Positions 46,701-61,700 of a stretch of 64,000 nucleotides of DNA are shown piece after piece. The notes below the pieces were generated by a model. It did no database searches and was not told where the DNA came from. It was given only the letters and a program-made list of their open reading frames with translations. Origin of the DNA: Dendrolimus kikuchii (lineage: Eukaryota; Arthropoda; Insecta; Lepidoptera; Lasiocampidae); contig CM034409.1 of assembly GCA_019925095.2 (NCBI GenBank), positions 8,616,501 to 8,680,500 of the forward strand. The letters run 5' to 3'. Numbering within the stretch: the stretch's first letter is position 1; each line of letters opens with the position of its first letter. The translations under genes and the position numbers were made by a program.

Positions 46701-49700
46701 AAGTATGTCGCCATAACGACCTCGAGTTGTGTTCCGGCATTAGTGACCAGGTTCCAGTCTCCCTTAAGAGAGCAGCAGCGCATTTGTAATACCTTTGGTG
46801 TTGCAAATGTCCATAGGCGATGGTAACCGCTTTCCATCAAGTGGGCCGTTTGCCTGTCTGCTGAACTCCTGCAATAAAAAATAAAAAAAAGCGTAAAAAA
46901 TAATTTTAACAAAATTTGTTTTAAACAATACCCGTTGTGTAGTTTCTGAGATACGGGTTATTTTCGATTAAAGGCTTGTCAAGCGACGTTTGCATCCTCC
47001 GCGAAACTCTTCGTTGTTCGTGGACTACTAAGCACTTAACCAACTTATTTAGAGTTACATTTTATATTATGCTACAATTTTACAATAAATTTTAATAGTT
47101 GTTACATATAAAAGAACGGACTATAAAATAGTACCTACATAATATATTAATACGTGCAGTAAAAACTTTGTACCCCATTTTACGGAAATTGCGCCCTTAA
47201 ATCCATAAAAAAACATTACACACTACCACGTATTTGACACACACACGCATATATACTCTTTTGTTTATTGTTCAAATCAAATTAACAGTGTAGCCTTAGC
47301 GAAATCTGTTGTTATAGAAGTATAGTGTTTGAGATTAATTATTATGGTCGAATTTCGACCACGGGCGACCACTAATACCAATTATTTTACACTATTATCC
47401 GCCGCAACGATATCGAAAAGATATTGTAGACTTAGTAGAATAAGAATTTTTGACATTATCGCATTGGAATCGTACTTTGAATACTTTCATAACGCCAAGA
47501 TATTGAAATATCAGAATTGGGCCTTAGGGGTAGTAGCCATCCAGACGGCCAAATAAAAAAGCAAGTAATCTGTAAGTTTATAAAAACGTATCTCAGTTGA
47601 CTTGATTATTAGTTCCCCTATTGTCATTCCTAGAATCATATTCAAGCAAGCAAAATTGATACAACATCAACATAGCGGTCGTCGTAAAGTTCTGAGGAGC
47701 ATTATTACCTGAAACCTGCACCTTGCAAGCGCGGAATAGCAAATTGCACTGTACATCCAAGCCATTGTTTCCTTGTACAGAGATTGTGTCCATCTGCCTG
47801 TCTATTATTATACCGTCTACAGATGCTGGAAGACTAAGCACTGTACGTCCTATCGACACTTGCTGAAAATATAAAAAAAAAATATGGTCTCTGTGCAATT
47901 TACTCACAGCAGAAGTGAAACTTCAGAAAAGTAGTCTACGAGAGAATGAGATAAATATAAAGTATCAGGAGTATTAAGATAATTAAAATAAGCTTTTTAA
48001 ATACAAGATTTTGAGATCCTGGATATCATGTGGCAGCAGAGTGCTAGCCAAGACAAGTAAAACGAGCCCAAACACGACCGACGGGTCTATCTTGTTTAAT
48101 ACAGGAGTTCCTACGGCCACCTTCCGACTCCATTATTAGATCAGCTCCATGGTTCCATATTATTGCATTGTCACGCGATATATATATGCGTGCAAAATTT
48201 CAGCTCAATCGGAAACCGGGAAGTTGGTCAAATTTAATTTGCAAAATTCCACCCGAACTTGCATACATAGGTACATCCATTGCAAGTTAAATAAAAGCAT
48301 GTAATATAAGGTTTATTATTTTTATAATATTTTTTCCAAGCTCAAAAATTATTTTAATGTCAAATATTATATTTCATATTTAAGATATATTATAACACAT
48401 ATTATTCCGATTCCATGTTTTCATTTTGAACAAGTAACACGAGAGGCTTATGATAACTAAAATAGGAAACAAATGATCTAGTTTCAGTTGATTTGTGGAC
48501 TTCAAAATATTTCCGAATCTATCTTTATGAGCATAGTGTTTAAATTATTAAATATATCTTTTTAGTGGGGCGTTTTTTCGTTTCATCGAGTTTCAAATCA
48601 TGACGATTCTCAAGAAGTTTCACTTCAAAAGCTGGCGAAACGCGTAATAATATGCGTGAATCAGTCATCTGTGCTATGTTATATCTGTCTACGTATGCGT
48701 ACACAAATAAACGGACATGGGAATTTTGTAAGGCACAGTTTTTATCAATCGGCAATAAAGTTTTAATAAGCACAACACAACCGCATATTCAATAATTGAG
48801 TTTCAATTTAAATGTGCCTTATTATAGGGTCTTACAGCGTTCAAAGGAATTTATTTGTAATGCCGCCACTCTGTTACCAGAAGAGTAATCCGCTCTATTG
48901 TTAATGTAATATTACAGTTATTAAGTAGTATAGTTGTTCTTGCCGTGTTTCCTTTTAAAGTTAATAATTTATTTTGTTATGTACCCTATTATTTCTAAAC
49001 GATACAATCGGCCATTTCCTTAATTGAATAATAATGTCATATTTTTATTTATTCGGTGATTTGCGCTTGTTTTGTATAGAGTAAGTAGTTTTTTTTTATA
49101 ATTTTATCTAATAATATTTATCTCTAATATGTGGTAATTGTGTACAGATTATAATTCAAAATCTCTCAATTGTATATAGACGGTATTCACTACATTTTAT
49201 TTTCATGTTGGCAGACAAGATAAATTTATACTGTTTTATCAATGACTTCAATCCGCTATCGGTTGTGCCAATTTGCTAAGTTTGAGAGACTGTAAAATTG
49301 TTGGAGGGATGGCGAGGTATTCTAAAAATGCTTGTTGAGTGTGAAATGTTAGTGTCTGTAATATGTTAAAATCGTAAGGTTCTCTGATTATAAATGTAGT
49401 GACCAGCTGCTGTTCTTTTATAAACCCTTCTGAGTTGTTGCAAGTATTACAGTAGACGGCATTCGGAGAACTCTCTTTACTGTTACTTATTTAGAGCTTT
49501 TCAATGTAGGCGGTTCAATTAGAACATATATATATATATATATATAGCTGATGAATATGGTTATATACTCTTTTATATATTAGTATGAAATGACATGTAA
49601 AAATCCTTTTACCTCTTTATACAAATCGATGTAGACCAAAGCACTTCTGGTAACAATGATTAGATCATACCGCTCCATGTCGTTGCTACTCATTAATACA

Positions 49701-52700
49701 GTGAAATTGTTTTGTCTGTAGTCTTTAGTCAGGAGGAAAGTTCCAGTCTCTGTTACAGTGAAAACGCGTTTATCGAAAGTCACAAGCGTGCCTTGGCCGG
49801 TCATCATTGCCAATCCTGAAAAAATACTATTGATTAGATATAAAACTATATCCAATCGTGTATAACAATGAAATATATCTACACTACACTCCGTCCAAGC
49901 ATTTTTTTTAAGCTTTAGACAGGTGACAGTTTGTGATGTTCTAAATGCTTTAGAGCGGTAATCCGTTTCGATTTGATATAAAATAGAGTTTCCTTGTGAA
50001 TAAATTTTAATGAATTTAGTACATCTATACAATAGATAGATAACACTTTATTGCTCACCAAATATACAATTTCAAAAATACAAAATTACAATATTGTCAT
50101 GGTAGAAACAATAGGCGGCCTCATCGCTTAAAGCGATCTCTTCCAGGCAACCTAACTTAAGGAACAGTTTAACCTAATCTGGCGATGTAGGTGGTGCAAA
50201 TTATTAGGTATATCATAAATAAACATATTTAAACTACATAATTTATTTTCTAAAAATATTAACATAATCTATATGTTTATACTTATAAGTCAAATAAAAG
50301 TAAAATTGCTGCTTTTTAAATTCAAATAAATGCCATGTTAATTTCTTCTAATTAAAATACTTCCACATCAAAAGGATTAAATTTACTTTTGACAATGATA
50401 GTTTCCATTCCGGGCATTAGATGAGTCCGGAATGACAGAACGCCACTTACATCACATGGTGCAATGAAGTATGACAATAGGGATGACACATGTTACAGTA
50501 AATTTGAGGGAGGTGCCCGATAGGGTGGAGGAGCGAGATGGAATGCTCCTCCATCTCAAAGGAAGATCTTCCAGCGAGGCTAGTGTTGTTCCTCGCAGGC
50601 CTAGGCCCATCTGTTACAGTTGAAAGTTGAAATTTTGTATATATTGTTTGTATGTTTCGAGAAACGTTTGTGACATCAATTATTGCACAGCGCCATCTAT
50701 TGGCCTGTAAGTGTTCCACTAGAAATTCTAATATTTTTACATTATATACGAAGATTGACTGGTAGAAATGTAAAGATAACCCAAAAAAGAGATGGTTGAA
50801 TTATTTGAAGAATAAGATGATGATTTGCGGTGTAACAGGATATATGTCAGAACAGAGGAGTATGGAAGGAAAATACACATTGCGCGAATAATGGAGAGAA
50901 GTTGAAAGCAAAGAAAAGACATTTATACATTTTGGAAAATAGATCTAATTTAGAAACTTACCAGGAAACGGCGGCATTAGGTTGTCGAAGTCCATATACG
51001 GTCTGATCTCGTAATAATACGACCAAATACTTTTGTTGGTGGTCAGCCATTCGTCAAGGAAATCTCTAACAACCCTGTACTCGTGGATTTCGGAGAAATC
51101 TGGAGTACGATTGAACGCGTGCCAGGACATTGGAAGCTTTTGCTCCAGAAGTATTTCACCAGCACGAGGGTCGAATATGAAGTTCGTTTTCGGAGTACGA
51201 TGTCTGAAAAGTTGAAAATTTTGGAACATTAATTTCCATTCCTGGATCACTCCTTAAGAATCGATTTTCGTATAGGGCTCCCGGTAAGGAAATTTTATGA
51301 GTAGTGAAATAATACAAGTGTTAAAAAAAATATCAAAAATAACATGCATCGGTGTAAAATACGACGTTTTGAAATTAAGAGGTCTTGTAACCGCCCTTAT
51401 TATTATACAATTTCGAATATTAATGCAATGCAATCAACCATAGTCTGTCAAAATATTATGAGCCCACAAACGTCTCGCAGTAATTGTCTTGCACTTTTTA
51501 GAAGTTTGTGGGTTTCACACGTCAAATATCTCGACGTGCAGTTTTCATTACTATGTTCCCTTTATGCTCAGCACGTGGTAATTGCGACAATATGCAAATT
51601 GGGTCGGAAAAACTGCTTAATCTATGCAGTAAACCTCCCGGCTAGAGTTCGAACCCACGCCATTTGAAACGCGAGTTTCAGACATGACTACATTTAATAC
51701 TAAGCGATTGCGGGTCTTATGTATATATGTGAATACATCATTTTGTTCGCTAATGAAATAAAAGCAATACGGCAAGAAGTTTTTGAAATAAGCTTATTTT
51801 AAAAAGGTTTTTAAATATAAGCTTTTCAGATCCTAGATATCATGTAGCACCAGCGTGCTAGTCAAGACAAGTAAAACGAGCCCAAACACGACGGGTCTAT
51901 CTTGTTTAGTACAGGAGTTCCTATGGCCACCTTCCGACTCCATCATCAGATCAGCTCTACGGTACCATATTATTGCATTGTCACGCGATATACATATGCG
52001 TGCAAAATTTCAGCTCAATCGGAAATCGGGAAGTTGGTCAAAGTGAACTTTTGCAAGATTCCACCTTAACTTACATAAGTACATCCATTGCAAGTTAAAT
52101 AAAAGCTTGTAAAAAGTTATAATTTCTTCAAGACTTGCTTGGCTTACTAGTGTACGAGATGGTAACATCTGATAGTAATCGGTTTCCATTAGACGAATTA
52201 TTAGCCTGTTTGCTATCCTTCATTAGCAAAAATATAACTTACAATTCTTCATATTCCAAAGCAGTCCTGGCCATATCCGTTAGCTTTACGTAAAGTATGT
52301 TTCCGACTGTTTCCAAAGCTTCGCCAATCAAGAAGTAGTCATACCACCATTTCAAACGCACATAAGCCTCTTCATACTGAAATTTAATAGTAGTGATTAC
52401 AAGGGAAGTTAGTTTATGAAATTTTCCATAGCCGTGAGATCTGCATTTCAGTGAGCCAAGTAGGCGAAGGCTTTTCACTCAAGCAGAATAAAATCAGTGA
52501 ATATTTTGTCATTTAGTAGGGATCTTTTAATACAATAAATAGCCAATATTATAGACTACTAGCGGTGTATAATATAAAAAGTAATAAAAATATTACATAC
52601 CTTTTCTCTAACATACTGGACTTGCTTAGTTTTTAAGAAGTTCTGCCATCCATTCTTAAATTCGGCGTAAAGTTGCGTAAACTCATCCTTAAATGGTATA

Positions 52701-55700
52701 TATTTTTCTACCTTGGTCCAAATGGCTACGCATAATTTCTTGCTGTATTTCTTTATGTTTGTAATAACATCATTGTTCATCAGATCCTTATATATTCTAA
52801 AAATATTTAAAAATAAATTTAGCATACAAACGACTCAATAACATATTGTAGAGCATTCTTCGAAAAGTATTGCCAGTATAATTTTCGGTTGGAAAAATCA
52901 CAGAACATCTTGTACCCTAGTAACTTTTTAATTATTTACAATATCTGTTAGCTTTTCAAATTTTACTCCAGTTAATATTTTGTCAATACCTGTAATATAC
53001 ATTTCAGCAAAACGAACGTAACACTGACACCATGCTAGACTGCCACTAAAGCGCAGCCCGTGATTTTAATAAACTTAAGTGCCGAATCTTAAAGGAACAC
53101 AGAAACCGACTAACTATAGCATTTAAACATTACTATCTAATTAGAATAGAATATACTTTATTGCATAACATTAAGATACAATTGAAGAAGTTTAAGTACA
53201 GAAGACAATAGGCGGTCTTATCACTAAAAGCAATTTCTTCCAGACAACCTTACGATGGATTAGAGAACAATTGTGTAACATGTGGGTTTTGCAATATAAC
53301 TAGAATAAAAAACCGAAATGTGTGCTGGGACACATAGTAGAAGTGAAACTTCAACAGACAAGTGGAAAAACGAATGGCAACGGACAAGTGGTAAAACAAA
53401 TCGCAACAAAATACTAGCTTGAAGTTTTACGGGCAGATTGTTAATGTACTTGTCCAATTTGAAAACCTGGTTTCGCAGGTTTACTGCAAATTATGATTTG
53501 TTTAGGTTAGGTACATTTTAACAAATGCATTTTTTATTTAAACATATTTTGTTTTATCAAACAAAAAAACTGAATTCGATCTGGATCGAAAAAACGCATC
53601 CATAGTCTACTCTAAAATTATGCCGCCTTCACCACGTCTAGTCTAAACTTATGTCGCTCCTTCACGCGGCCGTAACGCTTTTTCGTGACAGAAAAATCCT
53701 AAAACCCCCCCGTCTATATAGAAGTTTCACTTCAATAATAATCATAGTAATAATGTATAGAATTACGTAAATATGGGAGAGATAAAGATGTTATGATTGA
53801 CTTTAGGGCCCGACGTAAATAATCCTTCACGAGTCCGTTGAATGCCTGAAGAGACTGAGCATGTCTGATTTTCACAGGTAGCGCATTCGGCAGGTACCCT
53901 GCATGAACTGTGAAGGATTTATTGTAAAATCGCGAGTCATTTACAGGTGCAAATATAACTAAACAATTACTAACTTGTCCATTTCATGTCCAAACGTCGA
54001 CACGTAGTTGAAATATGGCGAATCGGCCAACTCCTGAGTCCTATTGTAGAAGAAATCCATCACGCCCTTCCAAATAGTGAACACAAACGACTCAGAATAG
54101 TGTACCATCTTGAAGAACAACGGCTCAATCGACTTTAGCAACTCGTGCCAATATTTCGATAGCCTCTGAGTTGCGTTCACCCAAGTCTCCTCCCAGTATT
54201 CCAAAAGTCTCATATGCAGATCCCGAATAAAATTATCGTATTGTAATATCATGGCCTCCAATCTCTCAGATACCATCTCCATAACATCTGCTTCCAATGC
54301 TTTATTGATCGACTCCAAAACGTTTGCATAAGCCAGTTTTATTGTTTCGACGACGTAAGTCAAGCTCTGTTTTATCGACTGACTTGTATTACCCATCATT
54401 CCCCACATATCGTTAACAATACCGGGCAAATTCTCCAAATGATTTCTAATTGCCATCTCATCGAGTATGTAATAAGTGAATTCGACTATATCACGAACGT
54501 AGAAATCGTTATTTGAGTACGATTGATTTAGATACTTTTCAAAGTTATCCAAATCGTCTTTAATAACATGCAGGTCGCTTAAGTCATCAAGGAAATTGCG
54601 TAAACGAGGTTTGGCGTCACCCCATATATTTTTCAAAGCTAAATGCGCTTCCATAGGTGTTTCTTTTAAGATTACTAATGTATCGTTTATTTGGCTGTAC
54701 AGCAACTTTGCAGTGGCGACTGCCTGGGATTTTACTTCGTTGAATATGGTCGGACGCCACACAACAGAACTGGTGAGTAACCGAGAATGGTTGAGTCGAA
54801 TGTATGAGGCTAGATCGACTGTGGTGACGTCATCGAAATCGCGCCAGGCGTCGATTTTCGCGGAACGCGTGTCAATGATTTTACCAATCAAGTGGTAAGA
54901 GATATCTGTAATTGATTTATTGTTAGTATTTAAACCTCTATAATTGTTGACGTTAACATATAACTTATGACTATTATATTATTATAATGTCAAACATTTA
55001 TATTTTTTACTAGGTGACCCGGCAAACTTTGTACCGCCTCAGAATTAAAAAATAAAAAAGCTGAATGATAATTGCATAATGTTTCAACTTCAGTAAAAAA
55101 TGTGGCCAAAACTTAACCGGGACGAACATCAAACATTTAACATTTAAAAGCAAAAAAATATATTTTGAGTTCTGAACGACTTTTAAATTTGATTGATTTC
55201 TAAACGATGGGACAAACATCAAATGTTTGACAGTTAGGAACAGTTTGTAACGGAAAGCGAAATTGTTGTTTTTACTATATTCCAAGCTTTTTTTCATATT
55301 TCCTTGCCTTTTAAACCTTCCCTGGACTTCCACAAATAATTCAAAACCAAAATTAGCCAAATCAGTCCAGCCGTTCTCGAGTTTTAGTGAGTCTAACGAA
55401 CAGCAATTGATTTATATATATATAGATGAATTAAGCAAAAAAATAATGTTTCATTTAATATATTTGAAACAAAACAAAATTTTGCATTCTGTACTTCTCC
55501 ATACAAAATTTAACTAAAACAAATCTCTTACTCCTCTGTCTCGCATTACTCATAAAAAAGTGTAACTAGATTTTCTCCTCATGTATGGATTCCCCTTAAT
55601 GCTAAAGCAAATAGTACCAGAAACCTATTGAACCTAATAACAAATTCTTTATTCACTCACCGTCAGTGCTATTGAAGTGACCAATAAAAGACATATCAGT

Positions 55701-58700
55701 CATAGACAGCGTTACTTTGCCAGTGTTTTTACCATCAGGACGATTGACGTTCGACAATATTTTGTACTCAGGAAATGTTAGATCCCATGTACTGTTCACT
55801 TTGTAGTAATACGTTTCGTTTACACGCTGAAAAAGAGTTAAGAGATATGTTTACTATTCATTCACACATCTTACTATTGGTAGACATTTGACATACTTGT
55901 ATGAAGCTTATGTAAAATTTTACCTGATTGTAACTCATATAAACGGTTAGTAAGGTATAGAAATCGGCCATAAGTAGCATAACAGTAATAATCATATTAA
56001 TATTTTACACACGTAGTGAACACTGATTAAAACGTGTCAATCTTTCACACAGAAATTTCTGACCAAATTTCGATGAAGTTTTACAATACATCAGAATATA
56101 TCCTTATTAGTATTATAAATGCGAAAGTAACTTTGTCTGTTTGTCAGTCTGTCTGTTACGCTTTCACGGAAAAACTATTAGACCGATTTGGATGAAATTC
56201 GGTATATAAGTAATTTTAATGCCGAGGGATACTTTTTATCCTGGATAATGTGATAGATTTATGTAAAGGTAATCCCAGAAAGTAGGATAGGTTTTTCTGT
56301 GATTTGCCGTTGTCGTCATTTTGGTAATTTAGGTCATTGTTGTCATTTATGTAGTTTACAGACAGATAGACGGGGGATAGATAAATAAAACTGTTCGGGT
56401 TGAAATAGAGGATGAAAGTTTGTATGAGGCTAATAATTTCTCAAGTTTATAGATATAAAATTCATCATCTATAGAGAATGTAATAGTAACTCGATATGTT
56501 TATCTGTTAAGCTTTCCCGGAAAAACTACTAGGAATGCTGGATCAGTTTTGCTGTAATTTTGTTTAAATGTAGTTTAATATCGAAAATGGACATAAATAC
56601 TTTTCATGCCGGAAGATGGGATAGTTTGAAATATAAAATGAAGTGAATCTTCCGGGGGCAAATAGCACTAACATAAAACTTTAGTACAATGTAACTTGTA
56701 TTAATGCCTGTTCTTTAAACAAGAGGCAGGTGGTAGAGGTTGACCGCAGCGCAGCCACGGGGTAAATCTAGTAGATTATAATCCATACAGATAATGTTCA
56801 AATCGGCTATAATATTAAGTCTCATTAACAACAACAATAGATATAGAAGACACATTACCTCCCAAGTGACTAAGTTTTCAATCATATCTATCAACAGTTT
56901 ACTCTGCCTCAATTTTTGGTAGAACGGTGACTTTTGGAATCTATAAAACAGTAAAACACAGATTTAAAAACACATTTAAGAGCGAAGCGACTTCACTGTG
57001 GCTAAACAGGTTTTGTAGACACCTAGTGTGGGAACCAGATTTAACTTTCGACACCCCTATAATATTGCTTCTCGTATTTCTAATTAATCTTATGTTCCCT
57101 ACATTTGTTATGATTAATTTTTTTTTTCATAAATTTTGTATTTAAAAATACCACATCAATATTACCATCTAATCTAAAAGGACTAATAAGTAATTTAAAT
57201 ATAACCTAAATTAACTAAAAATATACAAAACGTAGAAAGTATCCGTTAGCACTTTTTTTTTCTCTTTTTCGGTCCAGATAGAGGTTGCTCGATCTAATGT
57301 ACCATGGCGCGTTTACAATGTCTTTCAGTACTTTGTTTTAGAAGCGATGTATTAGTTCTATGTTGCTTGGTTTGGTACAGCCCTACAACTGTACGCCATA
57401 GGTCCATATTGGCATCAGGACTTGTTTATAGACGACCAGTTTGCTAGGTACTGTAAATTTTGAATATTTTCAAAGTAGCCAGTACATATTTCTGTAACGC
57501 GCTTCCAGTTTTCGCGTTTCTTTTTAACTTGGGCCTTCCAGTGCAGTTTAGCGTCTAGTGTCATACCTAAATACTTTGCCGTATTTTTATACGGTACTAC
57601 GGTGTAGTTTATGTATGTCGGATGATAATTAGGCATTTTGTTAGTAAAGTTAATGTGGACCTACTTGGCTTAATTTAGCTTAATACGCATTTTTTCGTCT
57701 AGTTATAGATGGTATTAACTGCTTTTTAAACTTTTTCCATGGCCTCTTCGTGAGTAGGTTCTGTAGCCATGTTGGCTGTGTCATGCGCAAAAGTAGCTAT
57801 GGTATTATTTTCTAATTCTGGAATATTACTCTTGTATATTAGGTATAGGACCGGGCCTAATACACTACCCTGTGGTACTTCAGCTTTAATTTCTTTAAGG
57901 TCTGAACAGCAATCTTCTTGTCGTACCCTGAACATTCTATTTGAGATATATGATGCTATCAAATCTAAATACTGTTTGGGTAGCATTTTTTTTAACTTAA
58001 AATTAAGTTCTTCTTGCTTTATTGTATTCTTGCGCCACGTCTAGAAATATCGTACAACAAACTTTCTTCCCTTCTAATGTTCTCTCCATGGTGTTTGTGA
58101 TTCTGTGTCTATAGTTGAGTATTTTTCTCTGAATCCATATTCATAATCAGGCATAAATTTTTTATCTTGAATTGTTGCTTTCAGACGGCACATAAATAGT
58201 TTTTCAAATAGTGTAGACATTAACCAATAATGTAAGAGAGAAACTGGTCTATAAGATTATACCTAGGTTAAATAAAATGTCATTTAATTTACATGTTATT
58301 AAATGAAAACATAAAAAAATACTACATACGAAATCATATCAGATTATACAATTCGATTTTGTTAAACAAATAAAATACAAACGAGCTCAATAGCCATTAA
58401 AACATTGTTTTAATTTTGCGCAACTATGAGAAAAAGCCCTAAAGACTGCACACCGGATCGGGCCTCCATATTTTAGGAGAAACAGATGGTATACCTCTCT
58501 AAGCTTGTGCAAGGCGGACTGGCGTGTTTGGCGCATCCGTAATCTCAATGTACAGGTCTCCTGATGGTTTAGTTTTAATCCAAAATCCCACGGAACCCTA
58601 ATTTTGGTAATCGAATTGAACGAAACTTACCTGTAATTGTTACTGAAGTAATACCAACGGTTGTGTATATTGATATCAGACTTCATATCAAGATCCAAAT

Positions 58701-61700
58701 TCGTGGCCGGATGCGTGCAAGTTAGAGCGAAAGCATAGTCTCTGATTGGCCCATTCGACTGGTCCATTAAAATCGATTTCAGTTTTAGATATTCGTTCTC
58801 ATAGTCCGAGTATTGGAGTTCGAGTGAAATGTTTGACATCACTAGTGGAGTGTTTTTGTACTGGCCTTTGAGATTTACATCCTAAAAATTTATGAAAACA
58901 AGGCACAATTTTGTTAAATATGTAGATATCGGCAAGGTTTTAAATTCATTTACCAGTGAGTATAGATAATTGAATATCAAAAAAACACATAGAGAACTTA
59001 AGCCAAAATGACTAAAGTAGTTATAAGGGAGGAACCAAAAGTGTGTCTATAGGTATATTAGCATAATACAAATATGAATTGCTAGACAATTCTAACAATG
59101 CTGGAGAAGGACAAGTATTATTTAAACAAATATTAAACTTCAGTTACTGACAAATAATAAAATTCATAGGTACAAGTATTAAATTTTATAGTGACAAGCT
59201 TCGAAATTCAAAGCGACAAGTATCGAAATGCCCAATAGTACATACTTTGCTAAACGATGGATGAGAGAGAGCCAAATCGATATTATGCAAACTACCCTCC
59301 GGCATAGGTGGGTTTTCCCATCGACCTCTCAATTCGGCTGTCTTATCCTCTTGTTTAACATTCCAGTTCAGTTGCGCTTTCCCATCCAACAAAGTGTCTT
59401 GGAGATGGTACAATGCGACCAAATTATATGTACGCAATGGATACCAAACATTCATTACTAGTTGTTGAGATTCTGTTTCCTCCTGCAAATAATTAACATA
59501 ATAAAGGGCAATTGCTTCGAAACCGGTTCTTAGATCATAACTATTAACTTTTGTAGCGAGTGATTTGAAAAAGGATGCGGGATTTCAATGCAATAAAAGT
59601 GATCTTTTATACGATTTATTGCATTGCGATGTTGTTTTAGTAAGCTAATGAGTAATCAGATTTTTGAATCAATCAATAACTCCTTATTGTAGACCAATAC
59701 AAGAAAAGAACTTACAGACTAAAACCATGTCTCATTATGCACAAAGGGCGGTCTTATCGCTAAAAAGCGATCTCTTCCAGAAAATCCCAGGAATGAATTG
59801 AGAATGTAATGATGATGGTGGTATACATACATAGTACAATTTCTTACATTCTAGTAATAAATATATAAATGCAGTATATATTGATATTCTATAAATTTAG
59901 TAATAGACTCCGCGCTTAAATCACATTTTCCATGGCACTTCAATACCTAGGAGACAAGATGATGGATTGAAGATAAAGATTTGATGAAAATTAAAATATT
60001 TATTTGAAAATTGCATGTTAGAGATTACTTATTCAAATTCATGATTCGATCACCGCTTTGAAAGTAATTTTAGTTACTATTAAAGGAGTAGATGTAACAA
60101 ACTCCCTAGCAATATGTTTTTTTGAAATATGTATTATATTTTGAAGAATTAATGTATATAAATCATGTGTTTGACCAAAACAACAGTGACTATTTTCTTT
60201 ATAAAAGTATCAGAGTGTGAATCTCATTATTAAATTAATTAAAACTGTTTGAATTAGGTGACATTTTATAATTTAGAACTAAAGGAAAGTACCGTCGTCA
60301 TGTTGGTAACGTGTATATCGTAGTTGATCCAAACGTCTTCAGCCCATTTAATCTTGCTGCCTTGTTTCAGATCTTTGTCAACTGCTTCGTAAGTATTGTC
60401 GAATGTCCAAGTACGTTCGCCATGAATGGCGGTTAATTTAAGTTTCTTTCCGATATCATAAGTGTATATATCCAAGATACCGGTTACATTAAACTTAGTT
60501 GCGTTTGTTAGGTGGAACACCGTTGCTTGCTTTACGTCCTGCGAGAGCGATAAAGAACAAAGCTTTGAATTTAGAAAATTGAATTGAATTTGAATTTAGA
60601 AAGCTGTAGGATACAATTATCATGTACTAAGTTGCTATTTAAGGCCACGACACACCTTCCATGATCAAATTGATCGTGTACTAGCAGAAGGTGATGTCCG
60701 GAGCCTTAAGAACAGACGAGCTTGCATGACATGAGTTATGAATGTTAAAGAGGCAAGTGAGGTGTGTAAGAATAAGCCTAAATGGCACTCTGTTGTTCGT
60801 GCCTACCCCGCAAGGGAACTGGCGTGAAGTTATGTATGTATGTAAGTTGCTATTTAACTGTTGGTTAATGACGCGCCAATTTCAACAATGTGGGTGAAAT
60901 CCTACCACACGCTGACAACAAAGGAAAATATCGTAACGATACCTGCACGTCAAGATAACTGGTGTATAAAATGCACCAATTGGTTTTGGGCCAGTATGGA
61001 GAGTGTACCGTCAGTTTATCTAGAAATTGGGAGGCTCGCGCTAAGCAATAAATCATTCATTGTTTCAGAATTTATTGTGATATGTGTTAACTACACCATT
61101 GTACTGTTTTTTCACAGGTTCACGGGATTGTTTAGAAGCCTGTCTTTATTTTTATTTAAGAACATAGTGCACATTTATGTTGAAAATTAAATGTTTTATT
61201 CATTCAATTGGCTATCTCGCCTGGTCATGGAGACAATCACAAATCACCAAAATTACAAAATATGTGTGCAAGTTATTTTGTTTTCTCAGAGCTCTATAAA
61301 ATGGGGCTCTTCAAAACGGGCGATACACAAGTCTCAACGAGGTGGGCAACGTTTCGGCTCCCTTAGTGTTGCACATGGCCATGGGCTACAGTAACCACCT
61401 ACCATCAAGTGGACTGTTTGTCAGTTTGCCTACAAGCAAACGCAAAAAAAACCTAAATCAGATCTCTATAGCTATACTATTCATTATTTTACTTTATCAT
61501 TGGTAGAATCACGTTACTTTCTACTTTCAACTTTATAATATGTATGTTCCAAATTACTATTACTATCAATCGGCAGTCTGTTTCTCATTCAACAAAAATA
61601 CTTACGATGTTTCCAATCTTGTCATACTCTTGAATGTATTTGATTCCGACAGGCGTGTGAGCATTTTCGACCTCTATATCCGTCGTAGAAAGGTCCAAAT

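Larger units (their letters stand above)
45900..49815 (-). other. von Willebrand factor type D domain exons of the lipid transfer protein
   Basis: Exons 49815-49613, 47862-47709 and 46135-45900. The first gives GQGTLVTFDKRVFTVTETG then LLTKDYRQNNFTVLMS, matching the vWD opening (TFDxxxxxxxG.C.Y.LA.D...NFTV). The middle gives LPASVDGIIIDRQ ... NNGLDVQCNLLFRACKVQVSG. The third gives WYYASLGGLFGTYNNEQYDDF, the G.LLG..DN...DDF motif. The first-strand Cys normally following the TFDG strand is absent (TGTFLL). vWD domains occur near the C-terminus of vitellogenins and apolipophorins. Confidence 0.85.

Noticed and set aside
48540..48773. Minus-strand 77-codon frame between vWD exons
   Set aside because: No acceptor and donor in phase with exons 12 and 13, which already join in phase without it.
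54596..54898. Plus-strand 100-codon frame
   Set aside because: Antisense of the large helical exon of the lipid transfer gene.
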